Origin: Caldilineaceae bacterium
Lineage (GTDB): Bacteria > Chloroflexota > Anaerolineae > Caldilineales > Caldilineaceae
NCBI GenBank assembly: GCA_026705565.1
Contig: JAPPAJ010000373.1
Coordinates: 1 to 32,262, forward strand
Reading direction: 5' to 3'
DNA length: 32,262 nt
The translations under genes and the position numbers were made by a program. Numbering within the stretch: position 1 is the first letter of the stretch; each line of letters begins with the position of its first letter. Under the pieces are notes generated by a model, which ran no database searches, was not told the origin of the DNA, and saw nothing but the letters and a program-made list of their open reading frames with translations. This document shows, piece after piece, positions 27,510-32,262 of the stretch.

Positions 27510-28142
27510 CTAGTAGTACCAGTCCTGTGTCAGTAAACCTACGGGATGGTGTTCTGCATCCTTTACGGCATTCCACGCCGCGTCACCAGTTGTCTGCGTC
27601 CGAAACCCAACGCGTTCAACCAGTGACCAAGGGAATTGTGACTCAACCAGGAACTCCGCTTGCTTCTCGTCCATGCACTCGGACCAGTAACGGGCATTCA
27701 CCGCTGTCCAGTCAACGTGATGCAGTTGGCCGAGGTCGGCGTAGTCATCAACGTAGCGGGCTCCAGCATTGGTCGTAGTGAATGCCCAGCGCAACCCGTA
27801 CTGCTCGGCCCAATCAACCGTGCGGTGCAGGTCTGCTTCCAGATGCACGATCGGATCTTGGCCACCGCGGTAGTTCAGATCCGGATGGTTCCCTTTTTGG
27901 AGTACGTAGAGCATCACGGACCGAGGACAGAAGTAGAAAGGGACACAGTCTCCGACCTGTAATCCCGGACGGCTTCTCAAGGGGAGTTCCATGCGTCGCT
28001 GTTTGATATTGGACATCCCGATGTCAGTGCCTAGCGAACCTGCAACAGCGACCTTCGCTCCACTCCACAGAAACCCATCAGCCACGATTGACCTAAGCCG
28101 ATCGCAATGAACAATGTGATAAATCTTGACGTTCTCTGTCAC
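27510..28142 (-). CDS. darT: DarT: DNA ADP-ribosyltransferase toxin
   Basis: A 210-aa toxin that uses NAD+ to ADP-ribosylate thymidine in single-stranded DNA and so blocks replication. Conserved elements are the His in the NAD-site block KIYHIVHCDRLRSIVADGF, Arg50 in KQRRMELPL, VPFYFCPRSVMLYVL, and catalytic Glu163 in EKQAEFLVESQFPW. The critical residues are present, so the gene looks functional. The start codon is GTG at 28140-28142 and no strong Shine-Dalgarno precedes it; low translation of the toxin relative to the AGGAGG-led antitoxin would fit a toxin-antitoxin pair. A promoter with an extended -10 lies about 46 bp upstream. DarTG pairs can act as anti-phage systems; defence context here is an inference. 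Confidence 0.93.
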   Translation of the reverse strand: MTENVKIYHIVHCDRLRSIVADGFLWSGAKVAVAGSLGTDIGMSNIKQRRMELPLRSRPGLQVGDCVPFYFCPRSVMLYVLQKGNHPDLNYRGGQDPIVHLEADLHRTVDWAEQYGLRWAFTTTNAGARYVDDYADLGQLHHVDWTAVNARYWSECMDEKQAEFLVESQFPWSLVERVGFRTQTTGDAAWNAVKDAEHHPVGLLTQDWYY

Positions 28143-28187
28143 GTAATCAGCTGTTCAGATCGAATACAAAAGCTTGATGTGACACAT

Positions 28188-28196
28188 ATTATAGCA
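28188..28196 (-). promoter_or_regulatory. extended -10 promoter element for darTG
   Basis: On the minus strand, TGC is followed by a perfect TATAAT (28188-28193), an extended -10 element. It lies in a clearly AT-rich island (about 28160-28230), unlike the surrounding GC-rich DNA. The -35 region is weak. The start of transcription would be about 40 bases before the darT GTG. Confidence 0.55.
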
Positions 28197-28511
28197 TAAT
28201 TCATCCTAAAATACGTTAAACAGTTGCGATCAAGTAAAGTGCATCCGCAACCGCTTCAAGATTCATGTTGGTCTCCACCGGCGGGTTTACATCGTCCCCA
28301 AAGCTTCGGTGGACTTGAACTGGCTGTGGCCTTAGGCAGGCTTGCAAGCTTCCAAGGGCATGCCGAGGGTCCAACCAACTGCGTCCGGATGCGTCCAGGC
28401 TAGCCGACTGGTCATCCACCGGCGTAAGTCATTCATCCCCAACGTCTTCGGCTCTTCGGAACTGGCCCACCTTCCAACTTTGGCAGTGTGGTCTTGGACA
28501 CTCGGCAAACC

Positions 28512-28517
28512 TATAAT
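28512..28517 (+). promoter_or_regulatory. candidate -10 element for the MBL-Gfo/Idh-uxaC run
   Basis: TATAAT lies 73 bp before the ATG of the MBL gene. The nearest TTGGAC (28494-28499) is only 12 bp upstream, too close for a normal spacer, so only the -10 element is credible. Confidence 0.35.
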
Positions 28518-28590
28518 CAACGGATAGGCCTGCAGAGGTTCTTGTCCCTCAGCACGCAGCTCCAAGTTCACCAGCAAGTTCGAGATCATC

Positions 28591-29262
28591 ATGAAAATCC
28601 AGTGGTATGCGCATGCTTGCTTCCGCCTGGAAGTCGACGGCCTCAGCATCGTCACCGATCCATACACCCCCATCAAGGCCGGCTTCCACACTATCACCGA
28701 GGGCGCGGGCCTGGTGGTACGGAGCTCCGACGATGACTCGGCGCATGCCAACGCCGCCATGTTCCCCGGCTCCGATGTCATGACCATGACACATGTACCA
28801 GGCGTGGGCAACGAGTGGCGCGGCATTCGGTTCCGGCCCATCCCGGCCGAAGAGAGTCTGTTGCACAAGGTGGAGCCCAAGGACAACGCGATGTACCGGT
28901 TCGAGGCCGATGGCCTGGACATCGTGCACTTCGGCGATGTGGGCAATGCCCTCGAGGCTTGGCAGGTGGACCTGATCCGGGGCTGTGACGTGGCCATGGT
29001 GCCGACTGGCGGACCGCCCACGATCGAGCTCGCGGACCTGCACGCGGCCTTGGCCGAGATCCGACCCAAGATCACCATCCCCATGCACTACGCCCTGCCC
29101 GGCTGCCTATTCCCGTCCATGCTTGAGGTGGAGGAGTTCGCGGCCGGCTACGCGCCGGAACGCGTGCGGCGCTTCCCTCGGCCAAGCATCGATCTGACAC
29201 CCGCGGCTCTCCCGGACGAGCCGGAACTGTGGATTCTGTCGGCAACGCACACGACCGTCTGA
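28591..29262 (+). CDS. MBL-fold (UlaG-like) hydrolase with an altered metal motif
   Basis: A 223-aa protein of the metallo-beta-lactamase superfamily, UlaG-like subgroup. Fold marks are KIQWYAHACFRLEVDGLSIVTDPYTP, HFGDVGNALEAWQVDLIRGCDVAMVPTGG and IPMHYALPG. The usual zinc motif HxHxDH would fall at residues 47-52 but reads Asp47-x-Asp49-x-Ala51-His52 (SSDDDSAHAN). Two His and one Asp are therefore missing, so a normal di-zinc centre is doubtful. The later His-Tyr (PMHY) is kept. Such proteins sit in sugar-acid loci, and this one is 69 bp upstream of a Gfo/Idh gene. Enzyme activity cannot be inferred with confidence. Confidence 0.8.
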   Translation: MKIQWYAHACFRLEVDGLSIVTDPYTPIKAGFHTITEGAGLVVRSSDDDSAHANAAMFPGSDVMTMTHVPGVGNEWRGIRFRPIPAEESLLHKVEPKDNAMYRFEADGLDIVHFGDVGNALEAWQVDLIRGCDVAMVPTGGPPTIELADLHAALAEIRPKITIPMHYALPGCLFPSMLEVEEFAAGYAPERVRRFPRPSIDLTPAALPDEPELWILSATHTTV

Positions 29263-29331
29263 CTTCCACGTTTGTCCAGCCATACCAAGCCCTGCGCGGC
29301 TGGACAATCCCCATTCATACAGGAAACCTTT

Positions 29332-30651
29332 ATGAGCGATCGACGCACGCGCTACGCCCTGGTTGGCACCGGCGGCCGGGGCATGATGTACGTGGATGCC
29401 ATCCACGGAGCCTTTCGTGACCACGCCGAGTTGGTCGGAATCTGTGACCTGAGCCCCACGCGCATGCAGGTTTACAACGACGCGATTGCCGACCGATGGG
29501 ACGGCGCGCCCGTCCCGGTCTACACGGACGACCGTTTCGATGCCATGGTGGCCGAGACCAAGCCCGACACGGTTGTCGTGACCACCATGGACAGCACGCA
29601 CCACCAGTACATCATCCGCGCCATGGAACTGGGCTGCGACGCCATCTCCGAGAAACCCATGACCACCGATGCGGAGAAGGCACAGGCGATTGTCGACGCG
29701 ATCAACCGGACCGGCCGCAAGCTGCGGGTCACCTTCAACTACCGCTATGCGCCCATGGCTACGCGGATTCGCGAACTGGTCATGGACGGCGCGGTGGGCA
29801 AACCCCTGCACGTGGACTTCAGCTGGGTGCTGGACACAAGCCACGGTGCGGACTACTTCCGCCGCTGGCATCGGGAGAAGGACAAGTCGGGCGGCCTGCT
29901 GGTGCACAAGGCGACTCACCATTTTGACCTGGTGAACTGGTGGATTGCCTCGTTCCCCGACGAGGTGTACGCCATGGGCCGGCTGGGTTTCTATGGCCGC
30001 GAGAACGCGCTGGCCAGGGGCGAAGCCTACAGCTACGACCGGTACACGGGCTCCGAGGCGGCGGAAGGCGATCCCTTTGCCCTGCGCCTTGATCAGGACG
30101 AACGCCTGAAGCGTCTCTACATGGACGCCGAAGAAGACTCCGGCTACGTCCGCGACCGGAACGTGTTCGGAGACGGGATCTCGGCGGAGGATGTCATGAG
30201 CGTAACGGCCCGATACCGCAACGGCGTCCTGCTTACCTACTCACTGCTGGCCTTCTGTCCCTGGGAGGGCTACCGGGTGGCGATCACCGGGGACCGGGGC
30301 CGTGTGGAAATGGATGTCTGCGAAACCATCGGCCGCACCTTCATCCAAGGGGCGGAGGAGACAACGGCACAGATGGAGCAGGCCCGTTCCGACTTCGCCG
30401 TAAGGGAAATCCGGCACTATCCGATGTTTGGCATCCCAAGGCAAATTGACTGGGTGGAGGGTGAAGGCGGACATGGCGGCGGTGATCCCGTGATGCTGGA
30501 GCAGATCTTCCATCCCGATCCCCCCGATGACCCCTTCCACCGCAGTGCCAGCCATGTTGACGGGGCTGCGTCGATTCTGTTGGGGATTGCCGCCAACCAA
30601 TCGATTGCCACGGGTCGAGCGGTGCGCACCGCGGACCTCGTAACTCTCTGA
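29332..30651 (+). CDS. Gfo/Idh/MocA-family oxidoreductase
   Basis: A 439-aa NAD(P)-dependent dehydrogenase of the Gfo/Idh/MocA family, which oxidises or isomerises sugars, inositols and uronates. The Rossmann start is [20 protein letters not shown], and the key Lys lies in [19 protein letters not shown] (the family's EKP motif). The C-terminal alpha/beta domain has [28 protein letters not shown] with the catalytic His-Asp region. The protein is longer than typical members (about 330-390 aa), mostly by a C-terminal stretch with [16 protein letters not shown]. The start at 29332 is supported by AGGAAA just upstream. It lies 44 bp before uxaC and is likely co-transcribed with it. Confidence 0.9.
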   Translation: MSDRRTRYALVGTGGRGMMYVDAIHGAFRDHAELVGICDLSPTRMQVYNDAIADRWDGAPVPVYTDDRFDAMVAETKPDTVVVTTMDSTHHQYIIRAMELGCDAISEKPMTTDAEKAQAIVDAINRTGRKLRVTFNYRYAPMATRIRELVMDGAVGKPLHVDFSWVLDTSHGADYFRRWHREKDKSGGLLVHKATHHFDLVNWWIASFPDEVYAMGRLGFYGRENALARGEAYSYDRYTGSEAAEGDPFALRLDQDERLKRLYMDAEEDSGYVRDRNVFGDGISAEDVMSVTARYRNGVLLTYSLLAFCPWEGYRVAITGDRGRVEMDVCETIGRTFIQGAEETTAQMEQARSDFAVREIRHYPMFGIPRQIDWVEGEGGHGGGDPVMLEQIFHPDPPDDPFHRSASHVDGAASILLGIAANQSIATGRAVRTADLVTL

Positions 30652-30695
30652 TCTCAACCCGTGCCGGCCTGCCGGCCAACCGACGGAACCAACCA

Positions 30696-32120
30696 ATGAC
30701 CCTGCCGTTGACTGAACTGCAGCCCGACCGCTACTTTGATCCCGACCGGCGCGCCACGGCCCTGGCCCTCTACGAGACCGTGGCCGACCTGCCCTTGATC
30801 TGTCCTCACGGTCATGTGGACCCGGCCCTTTTTGCCGATCCGGATGCCCGTTTCCCCGATCCCGCGGAGTTGTTGGTGATTCCGGACCACTATGTCTTTC
30901 GCATGCTCTACTCCCAGGGCGTGCCGATGGAGGCGATGGGTATTCCCCGCATTGACGGCGGGCCGGTCGAAGAGGATCCCCGTCGCATCTGGCAGGTGTT
31001 CGCGGACCACTACCACCTGTTTCAGGGCACACCGACCGGCATGTGGCTCAACCAGGAACTGGTGCAGATTTTCGGTGTACCGGAGAAACTGAGTTCCGCC
31101 TCGGCCCAAACGATCTACGATCAGCTGGAGGCCGCCCTGGCGCAGCCCGAGTTCTCGCCGCGGGCGCTGTTCAAGCGGTTCAACATCGAAGTTCTGGCCA
31201 CGACCGATCCGGCCCAGTCCACCCTGGAGCACCACAAGGCTCTGAGGGATTCGGACTGGCAGGGCCGCGTGATTCCCACCTTCCGGCCGGACCAGGTGGT
31301 CAACTTGGACACGTCCGGCTGGCGGGACCACATCGACGCTCTCTCCGCTGCGTCGGGGATCGACATTACCGACTACGACAGCTTCATTGAGGCACTGGAA
31401 CAGCAGCGGACACTCTTCAAGGAACTGGGCGCCACCGCCACGGATCACGCTGCGCTGGTACCACGAGTTGAGTCCCTGTCCCGGCAAGGGGCAGCGCAGA
31501 TCTTCGACCGGGCCCTGAGGCAGGGAGGGTCCGTGGACGACTCGCCGGCCTTCACGGCCCACATGCTGATGGAAATGGCGCGCATGAGCACCGAGGACGG
31601 TCTTGTTATGCAGCTCCATCCCGGGTCGCTGCGCAACCACAATCAGGTGATTTTCGAGCGTCATGGGCCGGACATGGGTGCCGACATTCCGATTGCGACC
31701 GAGTTCACGCGCAACTTGCAGCCGCTACTTAACCGCTTCGGCAGCGAGCCGGGCTTCCGCCTGATTGTCTTCATGCTGGACGAGTCAACCCTGTCGCGGG
31801 AACTGGCACCGCTGGCGGGCCATTACCCAGCCATGCGTTTGGGTCCGCCGTGGTGGTTCTTCGACAGCTGGAACGGCATGATGCGCTTCCGCGAGCTGGT
31901 TTCTGAGACCTGTGGCCTCTACAACACCGCGGGCTTCAACGACGACACGCGGGCCTATCCCTCGATCCCAATCCGGCACGACCTGGCCCGGCGCGTCGAC
32001 GCCAACTGGATTGCCGGGCTGCTGGCGCGGCAAGTCATCGATGAAGAGGATGCTGCCCAGATGATGCGCGCGGCCGCCTACGAACTGGCGAAGGACGCCT
32101 ACCGGTTGGGAAGCGGATAG
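30696..32120 (+). CDS. uxaC: glucuronate isomerase
   Basis: A 474-aa cytoplasmic enzyme that interconverts D-glucuronate and D-fructuronate (and galacturonate/tagaturonate), the first step of uronate catabolism. The amidohydrolase-type metal site starts with LICPHGHVDPALFADPDARF; the block EVLATTDPAQSTLEHH follows. Later landmarks are VMQLHPGSLRNHN, then LIVFMLDESTLSRELAPLAGHYPAMRLGPPWWFFDSWNGMMRFRE and YNTAGFNDDTRAYPSIPIRHDLARR, characteristic of UxaC. Length is normal (about 470 aa). No uxuA/uxuB or uxaA/uxaB is visible, although the Gfo/Idh gene upstream could supply an oxidation step. The gene beyond the right edge may continue the pathway. Confidence 0.95.
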   Translation: MTLPLTELQPDRYFDPDRRATALALYETVADLPLICPHGHVDPALFADPDARFPDPAELLVIPDHYVFRMLYSQGVPMEAMGIPRIDGGPVEEDPRRIWQVFADHYHLFQGTPTGMWLNQELVQIFGVPEKLSSASAQTIYDQLEAALAQPEFSPRALFKRFNIEVLATTDPAQSTLEHHKALRDSDWQGRVIPTFRPDQVVNLDTSGWRDHIDALSAASGIDITDYDSFIEALEQQRTLFKELGATATDHAALVPRVESLSRQGAAQIFDRALRQGGSVDDSPAFTAHMLMEMARMSTEDGLVMQLHPGSLRNHNQVIFERHGPDMGADIPIATEFTRNLQPLLNRFGSEPGFRLIVFMLDESTLSRELAPLAGHYPAMRLGPPWWFFDSWNGMMRFRELVSETCGLYNTAGFNDDTRAYPSIPIRHDLARRVDANWIAGLLARQVIDEEDAAQMMRAAAYELAKDAYRLGSG

Positions 32121-32167
32121 TCGGGAATGGGAAGGGAATTATATTCCTGGCTTGACGATGGGTTCCG

Positions 32168-32176
32168 TGGCATAAT
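32168..32176 (+). promoter_or_regulatory. extended -10-like element upstream of the next gene
   Basis: TGG followed by CATAAT fits an extended -10 element. A TTGACG at 32152-32157 is a good -35 match but only 13 bp away from CATAAT, so the pair is not a standard promoter. Transcription would begin about 10 bases before the hairpin at 32192. Confidence 0.4.
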
Positions 32177-32191
32177 GACGTCCATAAATGC

Positions 32192-32217
32192 GAGAGTCCG
32201 GTACCAGCCGGACTCTC
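32192..32217. promoter_or_regulatory. perfect hairpin/operator in the leader of the right-edge gene
   Basis: Exact 10-bp arms GAGAGTCCGG (32192-32201) and CCGGACTCTC (32208-32217) enclose a 6-nt loop, between a promoter-like site and an ATG at 32243. The position suits either an operator for a regulator or a leader hairpin. There is no T-run after it on the + strand, which argues against an intrinsic terminator of uxaC. Confidence 0.55.
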
Positions 32218-32242
32218 CATTGGACAAGGAACTGGCACTTCC

Positions 32243-32262
32243 ATGCCCAACAATCACGATTC
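32243..32262 (+). CDS. start of a further gene, cut by the window edge
   Basis: An ATG at 32243 opens a frame reading MPNNHD to the last base. It lies 26 bp after the perfect hairpin and about 120 bp after uxaC. Only six codons are visible, so no product can be named. The Shine-Dalgarno (AAGGAA, 15 bases away) is distant, so the start is tentative. Confidence 0.35.

Larger units (their letters stand above)
28143..28590. other. divergent intergenic region between darT and the MBL gene
   Basis: About 448 bp without a convincing gene. The left end is AT-rich and holds the darTG promoter. A minus-strand reading frame of 67 codons (28216-28419), ending NLEAVADALYLIATV, is too weak to call a gene. 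The right part holds a TATAAT at 28512-28517 directed toward the MBL gene. The region probably carries the promoters for both sides. Confidence 0.45.

Noticed and set aside
28216-28419. Leftward 67-codon frame in the darT-MBL gap
   Set aside because: No start signal, no motif, and it overlaps the promoter region; not enough evidence for a gene.

Overview
The window is about 60% G+C, gene-dense bacterial DNA. It most likely comes from a member of the Chloroflexota (Anaerolineae/Caldilineae or SAR202-like). This is inferred from protein character: a SecA with an extra acidic block before its SRREAY...TYGTNNEFGFDYLRDNM stretch, a PRPP synthetase with a DDEIDTGST loop, a stand-alone NurA-domain protein, and several phytanoyl-CoA dioxygenase-like and Gfo/Idh/MocA genes. 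No rRNA, tRNA or CRISPR array was seen.

Layout. (1) 1-2.9 kb: the broken N-terminal part of an IS607-type serine recombinase at the left edge, then fmt, a small zinc-ribbon membrane protein, and an unrecognised 185-aa protein flanked by two related copies of a structured repeat. (2) 2.9-13.2 kb, all leftward: envelope and housekeeping genes in the order prs, secA, a 529-bp repeat-rich gap, an FmdB-type zinc ribbon, murJ, a YugP-type membrane protease and an HtrA protease. An M1-aminopeptidase-like lipoprotein that has lost its catalytic HE pair lies upstream of prs. (3) 13.3-17.9 kb, rightward: a NurA-domain nuclease, an AI-2E family transporter, a 3-hydroxyisobutyrate/threonate-type dehydrogenase and a sugar-phosphate isomerase/epimerase. 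(4) 18.0-28.1 kb, leftward: a small GKAE-repeat protein, a DUF4268 nuclease-like protein, tsaD, a sulfatase, two phytanoyl-CoA dioxygenase-like genes around a DUF1801 gene, a Uma2-family protein, and a darT-darG toxin-antitoxin pair. (5) 28.6-32.1 kb, rightward: an MBL-fold hydrolase, a Gfo/Idh/MocA oxidoreductase and glucuronate isomerase (uxaC). A promoter-like site, a perfect hairpin and the first codons of another gene follow at the right edge.

How the genes work together. Regions 3 and 5 look like sugar-acid/uronate catabolism, and region 4 mixes catabolic accessory genes with nuclease-like genes and a DNA ADP-ribosylation toxin-antitoxin module. The most striking unexplained structure is in the gap between secA and fmdB. 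Twelve copies of a 9-bp box (TTWTCCCCA and close variants), six on each strand, include two facing arrays whose boxes are spaced 11 or 21 bp apart, one or two helical turns. The box differs from the classical DnaA box TTWTCCACA by one base. Its function is unknown.
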